Shown: positions 25,646-34,267 of the stretch, piece after piece
How positions within the stretch are numbered: the stretch's first letter is position 1
Layout of the letters: each line of letters starts with the position of its first letter
Assembly (NCBI GenBank): GCA_017527365.1
Contig: JAFXQD010000072.1
Coordinates: 1 to 42,984 of the forward strand
Length of the DNA stretch: 42,984 nucleotides
Direction: 5' to 3'
From: Oscillibacter sp.
GTDB taxonomy: Bacteria > Bacillota > Clostridia > Oscillospirales > Oscillospiraceae
Translations under genes and position numbers: made by a program
The notes under the pieces: generated by a model
Databases searched by the model: none
Told to the model about the DNA's origin: nothing
What the model saw: the letters and a program-made list of their open reading frames with translations, nothing else

Positions 25646-27133
25646 ATGACGAGCGAACAACTACAGAAAGCGCGAACATTTGAGGAAACTTACGGGCCGC
25701 GTGTCCCGGAAAGCGAACGCCCGCTCTTTCACGTCACGGCGGGCGTCGGCTGGCTGAACGACCCGAACGGCTTTTCCGTCTACCGGGGCGAATACCATCT
25801 TTTTTACCAGTACCACCCCTATTCCACGCACTGGGGGCCCATGCACTGGGGGCATTTGAAAACAAAGGATTTCCTGAAATGGGAACGGCTTCCCGTCGCG
25901 CTGGCGCCGGATTGCGAATACGACCGGGACGGGTGCTGGTCGGGCGGCGCGGTCGAGCTCCCCGACGGGCGGCAACTTCTGATGTACACCGGGCGCAGGG
26001 CGCAAGAGGAAAACGGCATGGAGGTCGCGTACCAAACGCAATGCCTTGCGGTCGGGGACGGTCGGGACTACCAGAAATACGAGGGCAACCCGGTTTTGAC
26101 GGCGGAAAACCTTCCCGACGGATGTTCCCCCCACGAGTTCCGCGACCCGAAAATGTGGCGCGAGCCGGACGGGGCTTACCGCGCCGTGACGGTGACGTGC
26201 GCGGCGGACGGAAGCGGCGCGGTTTTGCTCTGGGGGAGCGGCGACGGCTTTTCGTGGCGCTTTGAGAGCGTCCTTGAGCGTTGCCGCAACGAATACGGCG
26301 CCATGTGGGAGTGCCCCGACTTCTTTCCTCTGGGCGGGCGGCAGGTTTTGATTGTCAGCCCCATGGAAATGCGCCCCATGGGCTTGGAGTTCCACGCCGG
26401 CTACGGAACCGTTTGCATGATTGGGAGCTACAATCGGGAGGACGGCGCGTTTTCGCGGGAAGCCGTGCAATCTCTGGATTACGGGCTTGACTTCTACGCC
26501 GCGCAGACGCTGGAAACCCTCGACGGGCGCCGCGTCATGATTGCGTGGATGCAGAACTGGGCGACCGTGGCCTGTCAGGCGCACGGAATCCGCTGTTACG
26601 GGGAGATGACGATTCCGAGGGAGCTTTCCCTGCGGGGCAACCGCCTGATACAGAACCCCGTGCGGGAGCTGGAGCGCTACCGCGTGAACCCGGTCGTATA
26701 CCGCGGCATTCTCTTGTCGGAGGAAACCAGTCTGGAAGGCGTGAGGGGACGCGTGCTGGATATGACGGTTTCCGTCGCGCCGACTTCGGAGAACGGATAC
26801 CGCTGGTTCAAAGTCCGCGTGGCGAAAGACGGCGAACGGGAAACGACCGTGCAATATGAGCCGGAATCCGGCGTGATTGAAATTGACCGGAGCCGTTGCG
26901 GGGCGCCTTACGATATTACCCACGTCCGGAAGTTCCTTGCGCGGCGTCAAAACGGAAAGTTGAAACTGCGCTTTGTCATGGACAGGCACAGCTTAGAGCT
27001 TTTCGTCAATGACGGAGAACAGGCGGCGTCCTTGTTGCTGTACGCGCCGGAAAGCGCCGATGTTATCAGCTTTGAGGCGGACGGAGGCATTGTGCGGATG
27101 GATATTGAGAAATACGGTCTTGAAATGCCGTAA
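25646..27133 (+). CDS. Cytosolic GH32 beta-fructofuranosidase
   Basis: A 495-residue glycoside hydrolase family 32 enzyme that should cut terminal fructose from sucrose or fructo-oligosaccharides. The three catalytic elements are present: the nucleophile D39 in WLNDPNG, D167 in FRDP (transition-state stabiliser) and E222 in MWECPDF (acid/base). The five-bladed propeller spans about 25-325, and a beta-sandwich domain ends the protein. There is no signal peptide, so it is cytosolic. Since the locus has an ABC importer and no local PTS, unphosphorylated sugars are the likelier substrate, though sucrose-6-phosphate cannot be excluded. ATG 25646 has TTGGAG upstream; an in-frame TTG at 25631 is less likely. 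Confidence 0.92.
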   Translation: MTSEQLQKARTFEETYGPRVPESERPLFHVTAGVGWLNDPNGFSVYRGEYHLFYQYHPYSTHWGPMHWGHLKTKDFLKWERLPVALAPDCEYDRDGCWSGGAVELPDGRQLLMYTGRRAQEENGMEVAYQTQCLAVGDGRDYQKYEGNPVLTAENLPDGCSPHEFRDPKMWREPDGAYRAVTVTCAADGSGAVLLWGSGDGFSWRFESVLERCRNEYGAMWECPDFFPLGGRQVLIVSPMEMRPMGLEFHAGYGTVCMIGSYNREDGAFSREAVQSLDYGLDFYAAQTLETLDGRRVMIAWMQNWATVACQAHGIRCYGEMTIPRELSLRGNRLIQNPVRELERYRVNPVVYRGILLSEETSLEGVRGRVLDMTVSVAPTSENGYRWFKVRVAKDGERETTVQYEPESGVIEIDRSRCGAPYDITHVRKFLARRQNGKLKLRFVMDRHSLELFVNDGEQAASLLLYAPESADVISFEADGGIVRMDIEKYGLEMP

Positions 27134-27181
27134 TCGCGGCGTTTTATGGACATAAAAATTGCAAGGAGGAAGGAAGAGGGT

Positions 27182-30100
27182 ATGAGAATCAAACTTTCCG
27201 AGCGGCTGGCGGCATTATTCCTGTCGCTGGTCATGGTTCTGTCCTGCGCCGCGCCTTACGGGTTCGCGGCGGAGACGGACGCGGAAGCCGCGGAAGCGGT
27301 AATTGACGCGGAAGCGACGGAAGCGGATGACGCCGAAGCGGCGCCGGACGCGGAAATCGTCGAAGCCGTGGAAGCGGACGAGGCCGAAGCGGTAGTAACG
27401 GAGGCGGAAGCCGTCGAAGCGGAGGAAACCGTCGAGGCCGAAGCTGCGCCAGACGCGGAAACCGTCGAAACCGTGGAAGCGGCGGAAACGGTAATTGACG
27501 CGGAACCTGTGGAAACGCCGGAGGCGGACGGCGCCGAATCCGGCGCGGAAAGCGCGGATTTCGCGGTTCTGAACGCGGCGGAAAGCGGTCTGTATGATTT
27601 CAGCTCGTTCAATCACGCGGAAGACGGCCTGCTGAAAATCGACCCCGACAAGCGCACGGTCACGCTGGATTTCACGCCGGGCGACCATTTCGTCGTCTAC
27701 AACGGTCTCGACCACAAGGTCAACTCGTTCGTGTGGGAAGCGGACATTGATATTCAACCCGGATTGAAAGTTCAATCCGCCGCGCTGATTTTTGGTTTCC
27801 CGTCCAAAGAGGCGGCAAGCTCGAACTGGTACGGCGCCAATCTGGATTCCACCCGCTTGAGCGGGGAACAGGCGTTCCGCCTGTTCGGGCCGAATATCGA
27901 CACCAATTCTGGCGGCTCTGCGGAGGGCATTGACATCGCCAAAACCCTGCATTTCAAGGTCGACGTGCACGCGACGGGCGATTTTGTCTACAGTTTCGGC
28001 AACGCTGGCGGGACATTAAAGGAGATTTCCGGGCATATTTCCAGTTGGAGAGGCGGCTATCTGGGCATTCTGACGTGGGAATCCGGCGCGACGTTCTCCA
28101 ATATTTCGTTTGAAGAGCGGGAGGAAACGGTTCCCGCCCCGACTTTGGGCGAGGTCACGAAAGCGGATAACTTCCAGTACAACAACAATATTGCCGACTC
28201 CAATTTGTCCGGCTTGCGGACGCAGGGCGGCGTATGGGAAGCCCGCGCCGACGGGCTTTACAGCAACGCTATCGACCAAGGCGACGCGTTCCTGTACTCC
28301 GCGACGACCGGAGGCAACTTCGTCTATTCCACGGACGTGAAGTTCCTTCAAGAGCGCGGCGCGGCGGCGTTGCTTTTCCGCAACGCGGACGCCAACGGGC
28401 ACGACGAGTGTTACGCTGTCAACATTGACGCGGGCGCCAAACGCGCTAAAATGTGGCGCTGGGAAGACGGAATGGATTATCAGTTGTCCGGGCAAATTGA
28501 GTTCGAGGCGGCTGATTCCTATACGCTGACAGTGGTATTCATTGACGCGTGGCTGTCCTTCTACGTCAACGGGAAACTGATTGGCAGTACGGGCGACTAC
28601 TGGAAACTCGGCGGCGCCGACTGGGGGCAGGATACCTTCATCAAAGAAGGGACGTTCGGCTTGCTGAACTGGAACGGCGAAATGACCTTCCAGAACACGT
28701 TCTACACGCCGATTACGGGCAATTTCACCCCGTTGCTTTCCGACATTTCCGTGACTTCTTCCGGAACGGTTGAAGGAAAAGGGCAGTTTGTTTCCACGGA
28801 GCCGACGATTATCCAGTATGTCGGCAACAACGCCTCGACGGTGAATATCAACGCGACGCCCGTCAACAGCAACGCGGTTATCCGCGTATACGACGCGGAC
28901 GGCAACGAGTACGCCAACGGCGCGAACATCCCGGTGGCGGTCGGCGCGAACTATATCGCCGTGGAAAGCTCCGTTGCGAACAACGGCGCGACGGCGGCCG
29001 TCACCTATCGCGTCAACGTGCACCGCAGGCAGAACGAGGCGCTTTACTACAACGAGCTCTACCGCGGGCAGTACCACTATTCCGTCAAGGACGGCTGGGC
29101 GAACGACCCGAACGGAATGGTTCTCTACAACGGAACCTATCATTTGTTCTATCAGTTTTACGATGATGTCGAGTGGGGCCCCATGCACTGGGCGCACGCC
29201 ACGAGCACGGATTTAGTCCACTGGAAGGACGCGCCCATGGCGCTTTACCCGGACGCGAACGGCGCGATGTTCTCCGGCTGCGTCGTTGCGGACGACAAAA
29301 ACACGTCGGGGCTGTTTAGCGGGAATCAAGGCGGGCTGGTGGCGCTGATTACCGCCAACGGCAACGGGCAGCGCATCAAACTTGCCTACAGCACGGACGA
29401 GGGCAAGACGTGGGCGAAAGTCGACAAAATCGCGGCGGACTGGACGGACGACCCCCTGTACAGCCGCGACTTCCGCGACCCGAAAGTGTTCCGCTGGGAA
29501 AACAAGTGGTTTATGGTCATCGCGGGCGGACCGCTCCGCATTTACTCTTCCGACAACCTCCGGGAGTGGAAATCCGAATCGACCTACGCCACGTTGCACA
29601 CGGAATGCCCGGACATGTACCCCATCCGCGCCGATGACGGCGTGATAAAGTGGGCGCTGTCGAGAGGCGGCAGACTTTACAAAGTCGGCGACTTCAAACA
29701 GGTTGACGGAAAGTGGCGCTTTGTCCCCGACGCGCCTTACGCCAAAGTGTCGGACAACGGAATCATGAACTTCGGCAAGGATTCCTACGCCGCCATGACC
29801 TACTACGTGCAGGACTTCGGGACAGCCGCCAACCCCACCCTCCCGGAACTCGTGGAAATCAACTGGATGAACACTTGGGACGACTACTGCCGGGAAGTGG
29901 GAAGGAAAGTCGGGCAGGCGTTCAACGGAACCTTCAACCTGAACCTGACGCTCGGACTGAAAAACGAGAACGGGAAGTACGTCCTGACGCAAACGCCGAT
30001 TCAAGCCTATGAGACCTTGCGCGGCAATCCCGCCGTGTCCCTGACGGGCGCGGACGTTACGGAAAACAACGCGCTGTTGTCGAATTTCTCCGGCGACTGC

Positions 30101-31819
30101 TACGAAATCGTGTCCAAGTTCTATCCCGGAACGGCGAAACGCGTGGGATTTGACTTGCGCGTCGGAAACGGGCAGAAAACCGCCGTCCGCTACGACACGG
30201 AAAGCAAACGTCTTTCCATCGACCGCAGCCAGTCCGGAATCATCATCAGCAACATGTTCGCCCAGACGGACGGCCAGACGGTGGAGCCGAACGCCGACGG
30301 AAGCATTGATTTGCGTATCTACGTAGACAAGGCCAGCGTGGAAGTGTTCGCAAAGGATTACACGGCGGCGGGCGCGAACCAGATTTTCCCGTCCGTTTCC
30401 GGCCTCGGCGCGGCGATTGTCGCGGAAGGCGGAACCGCCAAGGCGGACGTTACGGTTTATCCCTTGCAAAGCGCGTGGACGGATAAGGTCAGCGCGAGTA
30501 CGCCCGTGGATATGACCGTTTCCGGCAACAGCGACATCCGCGTGAACGTCGGCGACGAGGTGAATTTGCAGGCGACGCTTCTGCCCGTGAACGTTCCGCA
30601 AAATATCCGCTGGACCGTCAGCGACGCGGGCGTGATTTCCGGCAATGACAGCGGGAACGATTTCCGCGGCAAAGCGTTGAAGGCGGGAAGCGCGACGATT
30701 ACCGCGACCGCCTCCGACAATCCCGACCTCAAAAAGACCTTCTCGGTGACCGTCGCGGAAAACAACTTCGACACGAACATCCCCGCCTTTACGGTCAACG
30801 GCGGCAACTGGTTTGTCAACGACAAAACGCTGAGCGTATCCAATCAGGGCGCGAACCATTTCTATTTGTCCTCCAACCCGGTTTCCCTCGGCGAGTTTAC
30901 GCTGGAGACGAATATCAGCTTCACCAGAGGCGCAATCAACATCTTCTTTGCCGGCGGAAGCCTCAATCCGTTTGACCCGCAGGCGTACTCCGTGCAGTTC
31001 AACGACGGCGAATCCTTCCGCCTGTTCCGTTTCGGCGGCGACGACTTCGCGTCTCCCGTGAACATGGGCAAGCGCGTCAACGACGGGCAGTACCACAATG
31101 TGAAGATTACCAAGACCGCGAACAGCGTGGCGGTGTCGGTGGACGGCGTCGAATATCCCGCGCATACGTTCGAGAGCGTCGAACCCTGCTACAACAGCGG
31201 AACGTATGTCGGGCTCGGACTGTGGGACGGCGCGTTAGACGTGCAGAGCTTCAACGTGACGGCAATCGCCGCGCAGCCGGAGCCCGTTTACCGGACGGTC
31301 AAGTTTGACCCCAACGGCGGAAGCGGCTCCATGCAGGAGCAGAAGGTTGAGGACGGGAAGGGTTTCGCGTTGCCCTACAACGGCTTTACGCCGCCCGCGA
31401 ATAAGCAGTTCAAAGCGTGGGGAATCGGCGGCGCGGAGTATAACCCCGGCGCGCTCTACGCCGTCACGGGCGACACGACGGTGACGGCTCTGTGGGCTGA
31501 TGTTTCCGCTCCCCCCGACAACCCCAACCCCGGCGGCTCTGCGAGCAAAAGCGGCTGTTACGTGGCGACGGCGGTTTACGGCTCCTACGACTGCCCGGAA
31601 GTCTGGACGCTTCGCAGATTCCGCGATAACGTCCTTGCCGAAACGTGGTACGGGCGGCTGTTTATCAAGCTGTATTACGCCGTCAGCCCCGCGGCGGTTC
31701 GCCTCTTTGGGGACGCCGACTGGTTCCGGACGTTCTGGCGCGAAAGACTGGACGGCATGGTGTCCAATCTTCAGGCCGACGGCTTTGAATCGACCCCCTA
31801 CGAGGATAAAGCGTGGTAA
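27182..31819 (+). CDS. Large secreted multidomain GH32 fructanase
   Basis: A 1545-residue exported enzyme. The domains in order are: a signal peptide (1 to about 31, ending near GFAAE); an acidic Ala/Glu/Val/Asp stretch with almost no basic residue (about 32-125); two concanavalin-like sandwich modules (about 126-312 and 322-513); a cadherin-like beta module (about 518-617); the GH32 propeller and sandwich (about 620-1090), with WANDPNG at about 638, RDP at about 763 and EC at about 807; a bacterial Ig-like domain (about 1100-1193); another concanavalin-like module (about 1193-1362); an InlB-type repeat (VKFDPNGGSGSM, about 1370-1440); and a CFI-box-like C-terminus with GCYVATAVYGSYDCPEVWTLR (about 1457-1545). 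All catalytic residues are kept. The target is probably levan or inulin. It lies 48 bases after the cytosolic GH32, with AGGAGG upstream, and ends the operon. Confidence 0.9.
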   Translation: MRIKLSERLAALFLSLVMVLSCAAPYGFAAETDAEAAEAVIDAEATEADDAEAAPDAEIVEAVEADEAEAVVTEAEAVEAEETVEAEAAPDAETVETVEAAETVIDAEPVETPEADGAESGAESADFAVLNAAESGLYDFSSFNHAEDGLLKIDPDKRTVTLDFTPGDHFVVYNGLDHKVNSFVWEADIDIQPGLKVQSAALIFGFPSKEAASSNWYGANLDSTRLSGEQAFRLFGPNIDTNSGGSAEGIDIAKTLHFKVDVHATGDFVYSFGNAGGTLKEISGHISSWRGGYLGILTWESGATFSNISFEEREETVPAPTLGEVTKADNFQYNNNIADSNLSGLRTQGGVWEARADGLYSNAIDQGDAFLYSATTGGNFVYSTDVKFLQERGAAALLFRNADANGHDECYAVNIDAGAKRAKMWRWEDGMDYQLSGQIEFEAADSYTLTVVFIDAWLSFYVNGKLIGSTGDYWKLGGADWGQDTFIKEGTFGLLNWNGEMTFQNTFYTPITGNFTPLLSDISVTSSGTVEGKGQFVSTEPTIIQYVGNNASTVNINATPVNSNAVIRVYDADGNEYANGANIPVAVGANYIAVESSVANNGATAAVTYRVNVHRRQNEALYYNELYRGQYHYSVKDGWANDPNGMVLYNGTYHLFYQFYDDVEWGPMHWAHATSTDLVHWKDAPMALYPDANGAMFSGCVVADDKNTSGLFSGNQGGLVALITANGNGQRIKLAYSTDEGKTWAKVDKIAADWTDDPLYSRDFRDPKVFRWENKWFMVIAGGPLRIYSSDNLREWKSESTYATLHTECPDMYPIRADDGVIKWALSRGGRLYKVGDFKQVDGKWRFVPDAPYAKVSDNGIMNFGKDSYAAMTYYVQDFGTAANPTLPELVEINWMNTWDDYCREVGRKVGQAFNGTFNLNLTLGLKNENGKYVLTQTPIQAYETLRGNPAVSLTGADVTENNALLSNFSGDCYEIVSKFYPGTAKRVGFDLRVGNGQKTAVRYDTESKRLSIDRSQSGIIISNMFAQTDGQTVEPNADGSIDLRIYVDKASVEVFAKDYTAAGANQIFPSVSGLGAAIVAEGGTAKADVTVYPLQSAWTDKVSASTPVDMTVSGNSDIRVNVGDEVNLQATLLPVNVPQNIRWTVSDAGVISGNDSGNDFRGKALKAGSATITATASDNPDLKKTFSVTVAENNFDTNIPAFTVNGGNWFVNDKTLSVSNQGANHFYLSSNPVSLGEFTLETNISFTRGAINIFFAGGSLNPFDPQAYSVQFNDGESFRLFRFGGDDFASPVNMGKRVNDGQYHNVKITKTANSVAVSVDGVEYPAHTFESVEPCYNSGTYVGLGLWDGALDVQSFNVTAIAAQPEPVYRTVKFDPNGGSGSMQEQKVEDGKGFALPYNGFTPPANKQFKAWGIGGAEYNPGALYAVTGDTTVTALWADVSAPPDNPNPGGSASKSGCYVATAVYGSYDCPEVWTLRRFRDNVLAETWYGRLFIKLYYAVSPAAVRLFGDADWFRTFWRERLDGMVSNLQADGFESTPYEDKAW

Positions 31820-31887
31820 CGCGCCGGTTTTCGTTCGCAGACTGAACCATAGCGGGAAGCGCCTGTTCCAAAGGACGCGATAATTAG

Positions 31888-31929
31888 AGACGGTCAGCCG
31901 ATTTTTTCGGCTGGCCGTCTCCGATTTTT
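31888..31929. terminator. Intrinsic terminator of the sugar operon, probably two-way
   Basis: A 14-pair stem (31888-31901 with 31907-31920, one wobble) encloses a TTTTT loop and is followed by CCGATTTTT. It lies between the secreted GH32 and the convergent esterase gene. Confidence 0.85.
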
Positions 31930-31942
31930 GATTCGCGTTATT

Positions 31943-32686
31943 TCACGCTCTGCCGAGAGTGTGTTCCAGAAAATACGGAAACTGTTTTTGCCACCAGTTC
32001 CAGTCATGGCACACGTCGAAGCCCCAGTAGTCCGCCCAATGCGGGATTCCTTTCGCCGTCAGAACCGCGTCAAGCTCCCGCGTGCCGTAAAGCAAATCCT
32101 CCTCCCACGCGCCCTGTCCCACGCAGAGAATGATTTGACTTTCCCGGTAAAGTTCCATCCACGGGTGATTGTCCGGCATATTCGGGAGAAAGTGAACCGG
32201 GGAATTTGCATAAATCAAGTCGTCCATGTAGTCATGGAAAAAATACTGCGCGTTGAACAGGCCGCTCATAGATATAAGCGTGTCGAACAAGTCGGGACGG
32301 CGGAAGAAGAAATTCCCGGCGTGGACGCCGCCCATACTGCAACCGCACGCCATGCTTTTTCGTCCGTTCCGGGCGTAGACGGGCAACAGTTCCTCCGTGA
32401 CGTAGCGAAACCAGCGCTCCTGCAACTCGATTCTTGCGCGGGGGTCGCCGCTCTCATACGACCACGTTTCCGCGTCGATTCCGTCCGGGCAGACGATTTG
32501 CAGACGCCCCGCGTCAATCCACGGGCGCGCCGTTTCCGTCATACCGAAGTTGTGGAAATCATAAAAGCGCCCGTTCTGCGGCGGGAACGCGACGCACAGC
32601 TTGTCCGCCGACGCTTCCCCGAAAACCGCGTATTCCATATCCCGCCCCAGATTCCGACTGTAGGACTTTTCCCACGATTCCCGCAT
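31943..32686 (-). CDS. Esterase/acyltransferase of the alpha/beta-hydrolase fold
   Basis: A 247-residue soluble protein of the esterase D/enterochelin-esterase-like family. The nucleophile elbow GCSMGG places the serine at S117, and H227 near the C-terminus (FDVCHDWNWW) is the likely catalytic histidine. There is no signal peptide. It begins five bases after the ATP-grasp gene, so the two are co-translated. The start at 32686 is chosen because the longer frame upstream only overlaps that gene. Its substrate is unknown; context suggests it acts on, or makes, an ester or amide linked to the ATP-grasp product. Confidence 0.85.
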   Translation of the reverse strand: MRESWEKSYSRNLGRDMEYAVFGEASADKLCVAFPPQNGRFYDFHNFGMTETARPWIDAGRLQIVCPDGIDAETWSYESGDPRARIELQERWFRYVTEELLPVYARNGRKSMACGCSMGGVHAGNFFFRRPDLFDTLISMSGLFNAQYFFHDYMDDLIYANSPVHFLPNMPDNHPWMELYRESQIILCVGQGAWEEDLLYGTRELDAVLTAKGIPHWADYWGFDVCHDWNWWQKQFPYFLEHTLGRA

Positions 32687-32691
32687 TGCCG

Positions 32692-33897
32692 TCAGCCTTC
32701 TTTCTCTTCCTGTTCGTGAATGAACGCGATAAACTCCCTGACTTCCTCCTCGCCGTAGGCGTGGGCGGTGTACATCTGACAGCCCATGGTAGCCCACATC
32801 AGCGGCGGCATACGCTCGCACATCACGATTTTGCCGCCGTAACGCGCTAAAATCTCCTCGTGCGTATGGCGGTAGTTATGCCAATCCTTGCGGCTCGCGT
32901 AGACGCACCAGTGATGGTCGCCGCTGTCGGGGAGTTTCAATTTGTCCTCCGCGACCATATCCGCCCAGATTTGGTAAACGTCCGTAGAGTGGGCGAAGTT
33001 CATCATATCGGGGGTGTAGCCGCCCGCCGGGCGCATATTGACTTCCAGCGCGGCGAAGTCGCCGACGCCGCCCAAGCCGGGGCGCGCTTTCGTCATGCGG
33101 AAAAACTCCAAGTGCGCGAACCGGCTGCGCACGCGGAACGCTTTCAGCGTCTTGCGTCCCATTGTCCGCAACGCCTCCGGGACGGCGGCGCAAGTATAAT
33201 AAGACAAGTCCTTGTCATGGTTGACAATATCCGCAATGGACGGCGGCCAGACGGTCATAGACTCAAACAACGGCTCGCAATCGGAATTTGTGATAGCGTC
33301 ATAGGAGCAGATGTCGCCCTCCACGAACTCTTCCATGACATAAGGAACGTCGGGCTTGCCCGCGAAAAACGCCGTCAAGTCGGCGTCGCTTTCGATTTTG
33401 TAGGTATTCGCCGCGCCTACGCCCACATCCGGCTTGGCTATCGCCGGATACCCGCCGATTTCCTCCAGAAAGCGCGCCGCCGCTTCCGGCGTCGTCACTT
33501 TGCGGTTGCGGGCGGTGGGAATCCCCGCCGCCCGGTAGACGGGCTTCATGGCGGATTTGCTTTTCCACGCGCCGATTTCGTCCGCCTGCACGCCCGTCGT
33601 GACGTGAAAATCTGTCCTCAAGCGGGCGTCCTGTTCCAGCCAGTATTCGTTGTTCGATTCAATCCAGTCAATTTTCCCGTAGCGGAACGTAAAAAAGCCG
33701 ACGGCGCGGAGAACCGCGTCGTAGTTTTCCAGCGAATCCACGCGGTAGTATTCCGTCAGCGCGTTTCGGAGCGGCTCTTCCAACGCGTCGTAGGCCTCGT
33801 CGCCAATGCCGAGGACGTTGACGCCGTTCCGTTTCAGACGGTCGCAGAACTGCCAGTACGTGTGCGGAAAGTTCGGAGAGATAAAGACGAAATTCAT
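32692..33897 (-). CDS. ATP-grasp ligase of unknown substrate
   Basis: A 401-residue ATP-grasp protein. The N-terminal lobe (MNFVFISPNFPHTYWQFC) resembles the pre-ATP-grasp domain of carboxylate-amine ligases. The lobe around 145-200 holds YPAIAKPDVGVGAANTYKI (ATP lysine) and VMEEFVEGDICSYDAI. The magnesium site is at about 285-310 (LEVNMRPAGGYTPDM). Such enzymes join a carboxylate to an amine or thiol through an acylphosphate. I do not recognise the substrate. AAGGAGGGG precedes ATG 33897, and a good promoter lies upstream. It is paired with a downstream esterase. Confidence 0.85.
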   Translation of the reverse strand: MNFVFISPNFPHTYWQFCDRLKRNGVNVLGIGDEAYDALEEPLRNALTEYYRVDSLENYDAVLRAVGFFTFRYGKIDWIESNNEYWLEQDARLRTDFHVTTGVQADEIGAWKSKSAMKPVYRAAGIPTARNRKVTTPEAAARFLEEIGGYPAIAKPDVGVGAANTYKIESDADLTAFFAGKPDVPYVMEEFVEGDICSYDAITNSDCEPLFESMTVWPPSIADIVNHDKDLSYYTCAAVPEALRTMGRKTLKAFRVRSRFAHLEFFRMTKARPGLGGVGDFAALEVNMRPAGGYTPDMMNFAHSTDVYQIWADMVAEDKLKLPDSGDHHWCVYASRKDWHNYRHTHEEILARYGGKIVMCERMPPLMWATMGCQMYTAHAYGEEEVREFIAFIHEQEEKEG

Positions 33898-33929
33898 ATC
33901 CGCCCCTCCTTTTGATTTCTGTAAAGTTC

Positions 33930-33958
33930 AATATACGCCTTCCGCGCCGTCGTTTCAA
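33930..33958 (-). promoter_or_regulatory. Promoter of the ATP-grasp-esterase operon
   Basis: On the minus strand TTGAAA (33953-33958) and TATATT (33930-33935) lie 17 bases apart. The -35 box is part of a large inverted repeat shared with the divergent promoter. Confidence 0.6.
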
Positions 33959-33996
33959 GCCGCAAATTTCATGCGGCGCAAAGATTGAAACGGCGG
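33947..33996. repeat. Nested inverted repeat between divergent promoters
   Basis: The outer arms at 33947-33958 and 33985-33996 match at 11 of 12 positions and contain both -35 boxes. The inner arms GCCGCA (33959-33964) and TGCGGC (33972-33977) are perfect. The whole is centred near 33970. It could be the operator of a regulator acting on both sides. Confidence 0.5.
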
Positions 33997-34013
33997 CTTG
34001 GTTTCGGTAAAAT
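33985..34013 (+). promoter_or_regulatory. Promoter left in front of the broken M20 gene
   Basis: TTGAAA (33985-33990) and TAAAAT (34008-34013) are 17 bases apart. It would now transcribe the M20 remnant and then run antisense into iscU. Confidence 0.55.
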
Positions 34014-34050
34014 GCTTTGCGATTCCATCGCCATGAAGGGGCGGAGCGAT

Positions 34051-34263
34051 ATGGAAAGCGTGATAAAACGCGCCGGACAAATCGGAGACTATCTGACGGC
34101 GGTACGGCGGGAACTGCACCGCAGTCCGGAACTCGCGTTGAAGGAATACGAAACGGCTCGCGTGATTGAGCGCGAACTTGACAAAGCGGGCGTCGAACGC
34201 AGGCGGATTAGCGAAACGGGCGTGCTTGGCGTTCTGCGCGGCGCGGGGAATGGCGCCGCCGGA
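34051..34263 (+). pseudogene. 5' fragment of an M20-family amidohydrolase
   Basis: About 70 codons match the N-terminus of M20 amidohydrolases (hippurate hydrolase/aminoacylase-like): YLTAVRRELHRSPELALKEY, then GVLGVLRGAGNGAAG. A full-length enzyme would be close to 390 residues, and the metal-binding domain is missing. Similarity ends at about 34263, a few bases before the iscU stop codon on the other strand. After that the frame is only antisense iscU. The promoter and the ribosome site (GAAGGGG) are intact, so the loss looks recent, or is an assembly join. Confidence 0.75.
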
Positions 34264-34267
34264 CGTT

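Noticed and set aside
29213..31165. 650-codon open frame opposite the secreted GH32
   Set aside because: Antisense shadow; translation is unusually rich in Arg, His and Val and matches no fold I recognise.
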